NCBI GenBank assembly: GCA_012513225.1 | Contig: JAAZCQ010000037.1 | Span: 62,001-126,000, forward strand | Reading direction: 5' to 3' | Length of the DNA: 64,000 bases | DNA from: Erysipelotrichaceae bacterium | GTDB lineage: Bacteria > Bacillota_I > Bacilli_A > Erysipelotrichales > Erysipelotrichaceae | Shown: piece by piece, positions 45,338-54,285 of the stretch | Layout of the letters: each line of letters opens with the position of its first letter | Numbering within the stretch: position 1 is the stretch's first letter | Notes under the pieces: generated by a model | Seen by the model: the letters and a program-made list of their open reading frames with translations, nothing else | Databases searched by the model: none | Told to the model about the DNA's origin: nothing | Program-made: the position numbers and the translations under genes

Positions 45338-45434
45338 CACGAGTAGAGATACTCGTATAGAGGAACATAAACATTCCCCGTAAGTGTCCTCTATTGATTA
45401 GGCGTTGTTCAATTCCCCGAGCAACGTCTTTTTA
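45338..45434 (+). ncRNA. Probable small RNA: three hairpins, two with C-rich loops
   Basis: A TACAAT -10 at 45327-45332 predicts a start near 45339, exactly where hairpin 1 begins (7-bp stem 45339-45345/45350-45356, GAGA tetraloop). Hairpin 2 has an 8-bp stem (45357-45364/45387-45394) and a large loop with TTCCCCG at 45374-45380. Hairpin 3 is an 11-bp terminator stem (45400-45410/45419-45429) with loop AATTCCCC and a T run. No reading frame fits. C-rich loops suggest pairing with G-rich Shine-Dalgarno sequences, as in RsaA/RoxS-type sRNAs. I do not recognise the family. Confidence 0.7.
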
Positions 45435-45470
45435 TATTAATACATGTTTTTGTAGAGTGTATCTTTTTGT

Positions 45471-45482
45471 TATAATGTATAT
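45471..45482 (+). promoter_or_regulatory. -10 element placed for a leaderless rnmV transcript
   Basis: TATAAT at 45471-45476, then six bases, then the ATG at 45483. No Shine-Dalgarno sequence; a weak TTGTAG lies 15 bases upstream. Confidence 0.55.
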
Positions 45483-46010
45483 ATGAAAATAAAAGAAGTT
45501 ATTGTAGTTGAAGGGAAAAATGATAGTAATGTACTAAAAAACTTTTTTGATTGCGATACGATTATAACAAATGGAACTTCATTAAATGAGTTTACAATTA
45601 AGCTCATTAAAAGTGTTAATAATGTTAGAGGTGTAATTATTTTAACTGATCCTGATAGCCCAGGTGATTATATTAGAACTACATTGAATAATAAGATACC
45701 TAATTTAAAACATGCTTATATTTTAAAAGAAGATGGAAGAACAAGTAAAAAAGTAGGTATAGAGCATGCATCAAAAGAAGTATTAGAAAAAGCTCTTAAT
45801 AATATAATTACGTATAGTGATATACAAGGAAATATTACAATGAGTGATATGTTTTACTTAGGATTAAGTGGAAAAGAAAATAGCAGTGAAAATAGAATTA
45901 AATTAAGCAAATTTTTTAATATAGGAAAAGCAAATTCTAAAACACTTTTAAAAAGAATTAATATGTTAGGATTAACATTAGAAGATTTAAAAGAGGTGTT
46001 ATATGAGTGA
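45483..46010 (+). CDS. rnmV: Ribonuclease M5
   Basis: 175 residues. A Toprim domain with VVEGKNDSNVL (catalytic Glu) and ILTDPDSPGDYIR (DxD) occupies the first 100 residues. It matures 5S rRNA. It overlaps rsmA by eight bases; rnmV-rsmA-ispE is the Bacillus order. The start follows directly on a TATAAT without a ribosome-binding site. Confidence 0.94.
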   Translation: MKIKEVIVVEGKNDSNVLKNFFDCDTIITNGTSLNEFTIKLIKSVNNVRGVIILTDPDSPGDYIRTTLNNKIPNLKHAYILKEDGRTSKKVGIEHASKEVLEKALNNIITYSDIQGNITMSDMFYLGLSGKENSSENRIKLSKFFNIGKANSKTLLKRINMLGLTLEDLKEVLYE

Positions 46011-46854
46011 TAAAATTTCAACAAAAAAAAGAACTAATGAAATAATAAAAAAATATAACTTAAAGATAAAAAAGAGTTATGGTCAAAATTTTATTATTGA
46101 ACCTACTATAGTTGAAAAGATAGCAAGATTATCTTATGCGGAAAATGCAGTAATTGAGATAGGACCTGGAATTGGAGCTCTTACAGAACAACTATGTTTA
46201 GTAAGTAAAAAAGTTATTGCTTATGAAATAGATAAGAAGTTAATAAATGTTTTAAAAGATACACTTTCAAATTATGAGAATGTTGAAATAATAAATGAAG
46301 ACTTTTTAAATATTAATATTGTTGAAATTAGTGAAAATTTAAAAAAAGAGTATGGTAGTGTTGTTATTTGTGCAAATCTTCCATATTATGTAACAACACC
46401 TATTTTATTTAGAATATTTGAAAGTGAATCTTGTATTGACTATATTACAGTAATGATACAAAAAGAAGTTGCACAACGGTTTAATGCAAAGCCTTCAAGT
46501 AGTGATTACAATGCATTAAGTGTTATAACACAATATTTATATGAAACTAAAATAATAATGAATGTTAGTAATAATGTGTTTAATCCAAAGCCAAAGGTTG
46601 ATTCAGCAGTAATACAATTTAAAAAGAAACAGTTGGAAGACAACATAAATAGGAAAGAATTTTTTGAGTTTATTAAAGGCTGTTTTAAGCAAAGAAGAAA
46701 AACATTGCATAATAATTTAAAAGAATTTATCTTTGATAAAGAAATAATAGACAATATTTATTTAAAAGGGAATATTGATAAAAATATAAGAGCTCAACAA
46801 TTATCTTTAGAAGAATTTATAAATATATTTAAGATTTATGAGGGGTTATTATGA
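46003..46854 (+). CDS. rsmA: 16S rRNA (adenine-1518/1519 N6)-dimethyltransferase
   Basis: 283 residues, KsgA family. KKSYGQNFIIEP near residue 24, SAM motif VIEIGPGIGALTEQL and the catalytic NLPYYVTTP are present, and the C-terminal four-helix domain includes FKQRRKTLHNNL. It dimethylates A1518 and A1519 late in 30S assembly. AGAGGTG lies inside rnmV, ahead of the ATG. Confidence 0.96.
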   Translation: MSDKISTKKRTNEIIKKYNLKIKKSYGQNFIIEPTIVEKIARLSYAENAVIEIGPGIGALTEQLCLVSKKVIAYEIDKKLINVLKDTLSNYENVEIINEDFLNINIVEISENLKKEYGSVVICANLPYYVTTPILFRIFESESCIDYITVMIQKEVAQRFNAKPSSSDYNALSVITQYLYETKIIMNVSNNVFNPKPKVDSAVIQFKKKQLEDNINRKEFFEFIKGCFKQRRKTLHNNLKEFIFDKEIIDNIYLKGNIDKNIRAQQLSLEEFINIFKIYEGLL

Positions 46855-47690
46855 GAGAAAATGCATATGCAAAAGTAAACCTTAGCTTAGATGTTGTAAG
46901 CAGAAAAGAGAATGGTTATCATGAATTATCAATGATAATGGTACCTTTATATTTTTATGATATTTTAACTATGGAAATAGCACTTGAAATGAGCTTTGTT
47001 TCAAATATAAAATATCTAACTAAAGATGAAAATAATACAGTTATTAAAGCTATTGAAGTGTTAAGAAACGAATATAAATTTCAAGAAAATTTTAATATAT
47101 CACTTACTAAGCATATACCAACACAAGCAGGCTTAGCTGGAGGTAGTGCAGATGCAGCTGCAGCAATGAGATTAGTAAAAAGATTGCTTAAACTAAATAT
47201 AAGTGATTCAAAAATGATTGATTTAGCAAAGTTAGTTGGCGCAGATGTTCCGTTTTGTATTATGAATAAACCAGCTATGGTAAGTGGTATTGGAGAAAAA
47301 CTTGATTTCTTTAAGCTAAATACTGATTTTAATATTTTATTAGTTAAACCAAAAAAAGGAATATCAACAAAGATTGCATTTTCTCAATTAGATTTAAATT
47401 TATGCGATCATCCTGATGTTAATGCAATGAAAAATTCCCTTATTAATAATGATTATGAAGGAGTTATAAAAAATCTTAAAAACTCCTTGGAACAACCTTC
47501 ATTATTACTGGTTCCTCAAATTAAAGAAATAAAAGAAGACATGCTAAAACTGGGTATGGATGGTGCTTTAATGTCTGGGTCAGGTTCTACTGTGTTTGGT
47601 ATAACAAGAGATTTGGATATCTTAGAAAAAGCTAATACATATTTTAGAGAAAAAAAATTCTTTGTTAGAAAAACAGTTGTGAAAAAATAA
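46851..47690 (+). CDS. ispE: 4-diphosphocytidyl-2-C-methyl-D-erythritol kinase
   Basis: 279 residues, GHMP kinase of the MEP isoprenoid pathway. AYAKVNLSLDVVSRKENGYHEL at the N-terminus, the ATP loop PTQAGLAGGSADAAAAM, DVPFCI and the C-terminal MSGSGSTVFG are complete. It indicates that isoprenoids come by the non-mevalonate route. A four-base overlap with rsmA implies coupling. Confidence 0.96.
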   Translation: MRENAYAKVNLSLDVVSRKENGYHELSMIMVPLYFYDILTMEIALEMSFVSNIKYLTKDENNTVIKAIEVLRNEYKFQENFNISLTKHIPTQAGLAGGSADAAAAMRLVKRLLKLNISDSKMIDLAKLVGADVPFCIMNKPAMVSGIGEKLDFFKLNTDFNILLVKPKKGISTKIAFSQLDLNLCDHPDVNAMKNSLINNDYEGVIKNLKNSLEQPSLLLVPQIKEIKEDMLKLGMDGALMSGSGSTVFGITRDLDILEKANTYFREKKFFVRKTVVKK

Positions 47691-47716
47691 AAAACTATGG
47701 AAATTTCCATAGTTTT
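47691..47716. terminator. Bidirectional terminator between ispE and the cold-shock gene
   Basis: A 26-base perfect palindrome (13-bp arms) with A/T runs at both ends, right at the ispE stop and facing the convergent csp gene. Confidence 0.85.
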
Positions 47717-47758
47717 ATTTGACTAACTGTAACTTTGATAATTAAGCGATTTAATTAA

Positions 47759-47959
47759 TTATAGTTTTACGACGTTAGTAGCTTGTGGTCCACGATCACC
47801 AGTAGTTACATCAAAAGAAACTTGTTGACCTTCGTCTAGTGACTTAAATCCTTCTCCTTGAATAGCTGAGAAATGTACGAATATATCTTGACCATCATCA
47901 GATGTAATAAATCCATACCCTTTTTCTGCATTGAACCACTTAACTTTTCCTGTACTCAT
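47759..47959 (-). CDS. csp: Cold-shock protein, CspA family
   Basis: 66 residues, one S1-like OB fold. RNA-binding motifs RNP1 (KGYGFIT) and RNP2 (IFVHFSAI) are intact. It is an RNA chaperone that opens structured mRNA and affects transcription antitermination. GGAGGT precedes the ATG. A consensus promoter gives an 80-base 5' leader, long enough for the structured, temperature-sensitive leaders known for csp genes. Base composition is less AT-rich than its neighbours, as expected for a highly expressed gene. Confidence 0.95.
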   Translation of the reverse strand: MSTGKVKWFNAEKGYGFITSDDGQDIFVHFSAIQGEGFKSLDEGQQVSFDVTTGDRGPQATNVVKL

Positions 47960-48028
47960 TCTGTACCTCCATAATTCTTGTAAACCGCCTTAATAAAAAT
48001 CAAATGTATTGCTACAAATGATATTGTA

Positions 48029-48075
48029 ACGCTAGAATACTTTACAAATATATCACGCTAGAATTAATATGTCAA
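48029..48075 (-). promoter_or_regulatory. csp promoter with a direct repeat
   Basis: Minus strand TTGACA (48075-48070), 17 bases, TATATT (48052-48047). A 10-base repeat, ATTCTAGCGT on the minus strand, occurs at 48064-48055 inside the promoter spacer and again at 48038-48029 around the predicted transcript start, 26 bases apart. The repeat may be an operator or part of the leader. Confidence 0.7.
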
Positions 48076-48116
48076 TTATTTAACAGGGATGATAGTTTAA
48101 TAAAACAGGTAATCAG

Positions 48117-48145
48117 TTTACATAAAACTTTAAAAAATATATAAT
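48117..48145 (+). promoter_or_regulatory. Promoter of the metG leader
   Basis: TTTACA (48117-48122), 17 bases, TATAAT (48140-48145), some 40 bases before Stem I of the T-box. Confidence 0.7.
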
Positions 48146-48185
48146 AATGAAAAGGCTATGAATAGAAATTAATATCTATATTTTA

Positions 48186-48366
48186 TTTTAGAGAGTATGG
48201 GATGTGGTGAAACCATATATAAAAAATGATATTAGTATGATCTAGGAGCTGCCCACTTGATATGTAAGGTGGGACGTTTACTCGCGTTATGAGTTTAAGT
48301 GCATACATATTTGTATGAATTAAGGTGGTACCGCGATTATAACGTCCTTAAGGGGCGTTTTTATAT
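48186..48366 (+). promoter_or_regulatory. T-box riboswitch (Met specifier) controlling metG
   Basis: Stem I begins with TTTAGAGAGTATGGG; AGTA and TAGA on the 5' side pair with the 3' segment ATGATCTA, exposing ATG at 48237-48239 as the specifier codon. The T-box sequence AAGGTGGTACCGCG is at 48322-48335. The terminator pairs AACGTCC (48341-48347) with GGGCGTT (48353-48359), followed by T. Uncharged tRNA-Met should relieve termination. Confidence 0.93.
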
Positions 48367-48380
48367 TAAGGAAGGTAATT

Positions 48381-50330
48381 ATGAGTAAGGGAAAATATTA
48401 TTTAACAACAGCTATTGCGTATACATCAGGAAAACCTCATATAGGAAATGTATATGAGATTGTTTTAGCTGATGCAATATGCAGATACAAAAGATTAACT
48501 GGTTATGATGTTTATTTTCAAACCGGAACAGATGAACATGGTCAAAAAATCGAAGATAGAGCTAAGCAAGCGGGTATTACTCCAAAAGAATTTGTAGATA
48601 ATATTGCTGAAATAGTTAAATCTCAATATGATTGCATGAATGTTTCTTATGATAATTTTGTAAGAACAACAGATGAATATCATGTTTTACAAGTTCAAAA
48701 AATATTTAAAAAATTATATGAGCAAAATGATATTTATAAATCAGAATATGAAGGAATGTATTGCAAGGAATGTGAGGCTTTTTATTCTGAGTCTCAATTG
48801 GTTGATGGAAAATGTCCTGAGTGTGGTGGGAATGTATATCCAGCAAAGGAAGAGGCTTATTTCTTTAAGATGAGTAATTATGCAGATAGACTTATTAAAC
48901 ATATAGAAGAAAATCCTCACTTTATTCAACCAGAGTCAAGAAAAAATGAGATGTTAAATAATTTCTTAAAACCAGGGTTAAAAGATCTTTGTGTTTCAAG
49001 GAGTTCATTTAAATGGGGAGTACCAGTAGACTTTGATGAAAATCATGTTGTATATGTTTGGATTGATGCTTTAGCAAACTATATAACTGGAATTGGATAT
49101 GATGTAGATGGAAATCATAAAGATTTATTTAAGAAATATTGGCCAGCTGATGTTCATTTGATTGGTAAAGATATTTTAAGATTCCATACTATCTATTGGC
49201 CTATTATTTTAATGGCTTTAGGTGTAGAACTTCCTAAACAAGTTTTTGGGCATCCTTGGTTACTTGTAGGCGATAGTAAGATGAGTAAATCTAGAGGTAA
49301 TGTAATATATGCTGATGATTTAGTTGACTTATTTGGTGTTGACGCTGTTAGATACATAATGTTACATGAAATGCCATTTGGAAATGATGGAACAATTACT
49401 TATGAACTTATGATAGAGAGAATAAATACTGATTTAGCTAATATTCTTGGTAACTTAGTTAATAGAACTATCACAATGCAAAATAAATATTTTGATGGAA
49501 TTGTTTCTAATTCATTAAGTTTAGAAGAAATTGATGCAGACTTAATTGATTTAGCAATTAATACACCAATTAAAGTTGAAAAATTAATGTCAGAATTAAG
49601 AGTTGCGGATGCGATTAGTTCAATATTTAATCTTGCAAAACGTTGCAATAAATATATTGATGAAACTACTCCTTGGATTTTAGGTAAAGACGAGTCAAAA
49701 AGTGAAAGGCTTAAAGCAGTTCTTTATAATCTATTAGAAAGTATTAGAATTATTGGAATATTGATAGAACCATTTATGCCAGAAACTTCTAAGAAGATTC
49801 TTGATGATTTAAATACTGAACAAAGATCTTATGATTCTGTATTAAAATTTGGACAACTAGAACAAGGGATAAAAGTAAAAGAGAAACCTGAAATTCTATT
49901 TGTTAGATTAGACGCAAAAGAAATTATGGGTAAGCTTGAAAAAGAAAAAGTAAAAAATGAAGAAAAAATTGAAGTAAAAAAAGAAACTAGTGGTTTTAAT
50001 CCTTTTGCGACAATTTCTATGGATGATTTTAATAAGGTTCAACTAGTTGTTGGAAGAGTTATATCTTGTGAAAAACATGAAGATGCTGATAATTTGTTGG
50101 TTAGCCAAATAGATTTAGGAAATAATGAAATTAGACAAGTTGTTTCTGGGATATCTTCAAATTATACTGCTGGCCAAATGATTGGTAGAAAAGTTGTTGT
50201 TGTAGCTAATTTAAGGAAAGCTTTTATAAGGGGTGTGGAATCTCAAGGTATGCTTTTGGCAGGTGAAAATAATGGTGTGATTGAAGTAGTCACAATTACA
50301 TCTTTAACAGCAGGTGCTCAAATAAAATAA
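48381..50330 (+). CDS. metG: Methionyl-tRNA synthetase
   Basis: 649 residues, class I. HIGH-type motif KPHIGNVYE near residue 19; zinc knuckle with CKECEAF and CPECGG; KMSKS motif in DSKMSKSRGN; anticodon domain; and from about residue 540 a C-terminal tRNA-binding OB domain (FNKVQLVVGRVISCEKHEDADNLLVSQI) that makes dimers. AAGGAAGG precedes the ATG. The gene is governed by the Met T-box. Confidence 0.97.
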   Translation: MSKGKYYLTTAIAYTSGKPHIGNVYEIVLADAICRYKRLTGYDVYFQTGTDEHGQKIEDRAKQAGITPKEFVDNIAEIVKSQYDCMNVSYDNFVRTTDEYHVLQVQKIFKKLYEQNDIYKSEYEGMYCKECEAFYSESQLVDGKCPECGGNVYPAKEEAYFFKMSNYADRLIKHIEENPHFIQPESRKNEMLNNFLKPGLKDLCVSRSSFKWGVPVDFDENHVVYVWIDALANYITGIGYDVDGNHKDLFKKYWPADVHLIGKDILRFHTIYWPIILMALGVELPKQVFGHPWLLVGDSKMSKSRGNVIYADDLVDLFGVDAVRYIMLHEMPFGNDGTITYELMIERINTDLANILGNLVNRTITMQNKYFDGIVSNSLSLEEIDADLIDLAINTPIKVEKLMSELRVADAISSIFNLAKRCNKYIDETTPWILGKDESKSERLKAVLYNLLESIRIIGILIEPFMPETSKKILDDLNTEQRSYDSVLKFGQLEQGIKVKEKPEILFVRLDAKEIMGKLEKEKVKNEEKIEVKKETSGFNPFATISMDDFNKVQLVVGRVISCEKHEDADNLLVSQIDLGNNEIRQVVSGISSNYTAGQMIGRKVVVVANLRKAFIRGVESQGMLLAGENNGVIEVVTITSLTAGAQIK

Positions 50331-50333
50331 AAT

Positions 50334-50367
50334 AAAAGGGTTCTATTGAATTAGAACCCTTTTATTT
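50334..50367. terminator. Terminator between metG and a convergent lipoprotein gene
   Basis: A 12-bp perfect stem (50334-50345 with 50352-50363) flanked by A and T runs. It can act in both directions. Confidence 0.9.
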
Positions 50368-50373
50368 TAGCTA

Positions 50374-51012
50374 TTAGTTAGGTATTTGAAGCCCTTTTAA
50401 TACTTCTTGAGATAATGGATCATCTATAGAAATTCCTCTGCCTGCTCTTACTCTGAATGAAATTTCTACATAATTTAATCCATCATCATAATCATAAACA
50501 CCAACTATGTAGTCAGTTACCTCATCTTTATCTGCATCTGTAATTATTACATGTTTATATGTTGCACCATTAATTACTACATCATCCTTGATTTCTGATT
50601 CTTTATATTCAAAATCATTTCTCTTAATACATACATTTGCAGCATCTTCAAGATCTTCCACAATTAACATTGATGTAATATCAATTGTTCCTCCAAAATC
50701 TACACCATCTTTTCCGAAAATAACTGAATTAAGACCGAAAGGATCATCTTTTGTAGCAAAAATGTCATATACTTCATAATATAGTCCTTCAGGAATACTG
50801 ATTGTTCCATAAACTATATCTAATACAACAGGTCCTTGACCGGTATCGCCTTCAACTGCTTCGACAATAGTTGTTTCTTCAGCAGGTTCTGCAGTAGTTT
50901 CTGTAGTGGGATCTACAACGGGGTATTTTGTTGGCTCAATTGTAGGTTCAACAGTTTTTGATGAACATCCAATAAGCATCATAATAATTATTGCTAGTAA
51001 TGTTTTTTTCAT
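50374..51012 (-). CDS. Putative lipoprotein with Thr/Pro/Glu-rich linker
   Basis: 212 residues. Signal peptide with lipobox LIGC, then a low-complexity segment rich in T, P and E (about 22-55) typical of surface linkers, then a folded acidic domain of about 150 residues (VYGTISIPEGLYYEVYD onward) that I do not recognise. GGAGGAG precedes the ATG. Likely anchored on the outer face of the membrane. Confidence 0.75.
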   Translation of the reverse strand: MKKTLLAIIIMMLIGCSSKTVEPTIEPTKYPVVDPTTETTAEPAEETTIVEAVEGDTGQGPVVLDIVYGTISIPEGLYYEVYDIFATKDDPFGLNSVIFGKDGVDFGGTIDITSMLIVEDLEDAANVCIKRNDFEYKESEIKDDVVINGATYKHVIITDADKDEVTDYIVGVYDYDDGLNYVEISFRVRAGRGISIDDPLSQEVLKGLQIPN

Positions 51013-51141
51013 GTCTCCTCCTTTAAATTGTATATGGCTAACTTAATAATAATATTATTAATAATAATTACTAGTGACACATGTCCAATAAATTATAAAA
51101 AAATTAACTATATATATAATTAATAAGACTAAACAAAAATA

Positions 51142-54100
51142 TTAAATTACTTCAATTTCTTTGTTTAATGTAAAACTATAGATATATGCTTTTATTGCTT
51201 TATCTGGATAAATATTTTGAAGTGAATCTACATAATGCATTATTTGTTGAGTATATAGTTCTTTGAGTTTTTTCTCAGTAATATTTTTATCACTTTTGAA
51301 ATCAATAATTATAATCTCGTTATTATTAATTGCTAGTAAGTCAATAATTCCATTTATTAAAGTATTATTTTGCTTAAGAATAAATGGATATTCATGATAT
51401 ATGGTCATCGATAAACATTTGTCAAATAATTTTGATTTATTGAATAGTATTAGACTATTTTTATCATTTTCATTTAAATTGATTATTTTTGAAATATCTT
51501 TATCATCCCACAATCTATCTGGTAATTTTTCTATATATTCATGCATCAAAGAACCTCTAATAAGAGCGTCTTTATTTCTATTTAAATCAATATCTAATGT
51601 TAATTCATGACTATCTTTACTTGGTGTTATAACTTCTATATTATCTAAAAGTATATCGTTGTAATAAGGTAGCTTAGTGTTTGATTTAATTATATTTGAA
51701 GGTTCATATTTAAAATTAAACTTATCAATATATTCCACTTTAAATAATTCACTGTTTTCTAAGATATAACCAATTAGTTTTGTTCCTGTAGTATTTTTTC
51801 TAGCATAATATTGTGTTAAATTTTGTAGTTCAAATTCATTTTTATAAGTATCTATAATGTATAATTCTTCTTGTGCTCTTGTTAATGCTACATATAGTAA
51901 TCTAATAAACTCTTGTGTTGATTCATTTTTAATTTGGAACTTAATTGCTTCTTTTTGGATTGAGTTATACTTTGCATAATATTTAGTATCTATATAGTCA
52001 ATACCAAATCCGATTTCTGAATCTGATAAGACTTTATTTGAGCTATCTTGATCTTTAAAAATAGTTGTTGACCAGAAAAATACAACTTTAAATTGTAAGC
52101 CTTTAGAATGATGGATTGTCATTGCTCTAACAACATCTTCATCTTCTCCAACACTTATTGCTTCACTATTTTTATCGTCTTTAATTGATTCAATTTGTTT
52201 AATAAAATCATTTAGATTTAGAGAGTTTTTTTCAAAAGCTAGTGCTGTTTCATAAAATAAATCAAAATTAGTTCTTTGTTGGATATCACATTTTTCACTT
52301 ACAAAATTATTAAGAAGAGATATATAATCTAACATTGCACTTATGCCTTTTAATCTATATATTTCTTTTAAATTATTAATATCATTAAGTATTTCATGAT
52401 TACTATTAATAATACCTTTTAGTAAGGATTTATTATTTAAAACCAAAAGAGCACATTGCTCATCACTCATATTATAAATTGGTGATGTTAATACTGCCAT
52501 TAAAGAAATTTGATCATTAATATCAATTACTAGTTTTAAATAGCTAATAATAATATAAGACATCCATGAAGAATAAAATCCTGATTTAGTGTCAATAAAA
52601 TACGGAATATTTAAGTTATCAAAGGCTTCAACCAAATAATTTTTCTCATTATGTCCTCTTGTAAGAATAACAAAATCTTTATATTTATAATTATTTGAAG
52701 ATACCATTTCTTTAATTTTGTTCGCAATAAACATAGCTTTTAACTGATTATTATCAAGTTGTAAAGATTTATCATTTTTAAGTGCATAAAAATTAATTGT
52801 ATTTTCTTTATAGTCTTTTTGTGAATCTAATCCTATATTAACTGTATCTATTTCTAAGTATTTATCATTAAAACCTTCAATATTCATTAATTTTGAAAAT
52901 AAAGAATTTGTAAAGGCAACAATATTTTCTTTAGAACGATAATTGTTTTTTAAAGAAATTAATTTATAATCTGTATCGTTCATTAAATCTCTCATTATTG
53001 CTGGTTTTGCTTTTCTAAATCTATAAATAGATTGTTTTACATCTCCTACTCTAAAAGTATTATTTCCTTTAGATATTAGTTTAACTATTTCATTTTGTAT
53101 TTCGTTAGTGTCTTGAAATTCATCTATAAGTATTTCATCATATTCTTGTTTTAACTGATTAGCTATCATATTATTATTTGAAGTTAGAATTTTATATGCG
53201 TATTTTTCCATATCATCAAAGTCAAAACCACTTATTTTTTCTTTTAGATTTACAATCTCTTGATTTGTAAGAATTGCTAAATCTATTAGCTGATTAGCTA
53301 AAACATGTAAGTTATTATTTATTGATACTACAGTTTTACAATCATATAATTTTGAATTTAAGCTTTTATAAGTATTAAAAAAATATTTTTTAAGACCTTT
53401 TTCATAATCATTATATTTTAAGGCTCTATAATTTAAATTATTTATTTTTTTATGTTCATTTATAAAATCTTCATAATTTTTGTTATTTAAATATTCTATA
53501 CATTTATCCACATGATAATTAATTTTAATAGTATTGTTGAGTAAAATTTCTTTAATTTTTGTATTACTTTTTAATGATGTAATAAGAGGATTTAAGATAT
53601 TTTTATAATCTAACATGTTATCTAGTAAAGATTGATAATATAAATCTAATATATCTGTATTTATATCATTTATTGAATTTATCAATTTGTAATTACTTCT
53701 TGCTTTTAAATACCATTTCTCTGAATCAAATACTGAATTTGCTGTTTTAATTATCTGAAATACAATATTTTGTAATTCTTCTATAGAAAAGATTTTTATA
53801 GAGAAGTTATTTATTAAATTTAATAGATTATTATCTTTTGAATAATTTAGATATGAATTATTAAAAGCTTTTTGTTGAATATTTAATACAGTAATTTCAT
53901 CAAGTGTATTATCTATCATTGATGGGTCTAGATTAATTACATCATAATATTTTTTTATAATGTTTAAACAAAAAGCATGGATAGTAGATATTTGAGCTGT
54001 ATCTAATAAAATCAGTTGTTTATTTATTAAAGTTTTATTAGAATTTGGTTCTTGTAATTTTTTGTTTAAAGATTGTGATAATCTTTTTTTCATTTCAGAT

Positions 54101-54285
54101 GATGCTGCTTCGGTAAATGTCATTGCAACAATTTTATCTAAATCAATTGGGTCTTTATCTCTTGTACATAGTGTTAATAGTCTTTCTACAAGTATTGCGG
54201 TTTTGCCAGCTCCAGCTGAAGCGGATACAACAATGTCTTTATTAGTTGTATATATAGCTTCTAATTGATCGTTATTCCACTTCAT
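51142..54285 (-). CDS. addA: ATP-dependent helicase/nuclease subunit A
   Basis: 1047 residues. UvrD-type helicase: Walker A SAGAGKT (23-29), DEFQDTN, DVKQSIYRFR, MTIHHSKGLQF and ALTRAQEELYI. The C-terminal nuclease has GIIDLLAINNNEIIIIDFKSDK, the D...DxK core. With AddB it resects double-strand breaks for RecA loading. Shorter than Bacillus AddA (about 1230). AAGGAG lies inside the end of addB, and the two overlap by 14 bases. Confidence 0.93.
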   Translation of the reverse strand: MKWNNDQLEAIYTTNKDIVVSASAGAGKTAILVERLLTLCTRDKDPIDLDKIVAMTFTEAASSEMKKRLSQSLNKKLQEPNSNKTLINKQLILLDTAQISTIHAFCLNIIKKYYDVINLDPSMIDNTLDEITVLNIQQKAFNNSYLNYSKDNNLLNLINNFSIKIFSIEELQNIVFQIIKTANSVFDSEKWYLKARSNYKLINSINDINTDILDLYYQSLLDNMLDYKNILNPLITSLKSNTKIKEILLNNTIKINYHVDKCIEYLNNKNYEDFINEHKKINNLNYRALKYNDYEKGLKKYFFNTYKSLNSKLYDCKTVVSINNNLHVLANQLIDLAILTNQEIVNLKEKISGFDFDDMEKYAYKILTSNNNMIANQLKQEYDEILIDEFQDTNEIQNEIVKLISKGNNTFRVGDVKQSIYRFRKAKPAIMRDLMNDTDYKLISLKNNYRSKENIVAFTNSLFSKLMNIEGFNDKYLEIDTVNIGLDSQKDYKENTINFYALKNDKSLQLDNNQLKAMFIANKIKEMVSSNNYKYKDFVILTRGHNEKNYLVEAFDNLNIPYFIDTKSGFYSSWMSYIIISYLKLVIDINDQISLMAVLTSPIYNMSDEQCALLVLNNKSLLKGIINSNHEILNDINNLKEIYRLKGISAMLDYISLLNNFVSEKCDIQQRTNFDLFYETALAFEKNSLNLNDFIKQIESIKDDKNSEAISVGEDEDVVRAMTIHHSKGLQFKVVFFWSTTIFKDQDSSNKVLSDSEIGFGIDYIDTKYYAKYNSIQKEAIKFQIKNESTQEFIRLLYVALTRAQEELYIIDTYKNEFELQNLTQYYARKNTTGTKLIGYILENSELFKVEYIDKFNFKYEPSNIIKSNTKLPYYNDILLDNIEVITPSKDSHELTLDIDLNRNKDALIRGSLMHEYIEKLPDRLWDDKDISKIINLNENDKNSLILFNKSKLFDKCLSMTIYHEYPFILKQNNTLINGIIDLLAINNNEIIIIDFKSDKNITEKKLKELYTQQIMHYVDSLQNIYPDKAIKAYIYSFTLNKEIEVI

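Noticed and set aside
51050-51075. AT-only palindrome (AATAATAAT...ATTATTATT) as an operator or attachment site
   Set aside because: It is low-complexity A/T sequence of a kind expected by chance at this base composition.
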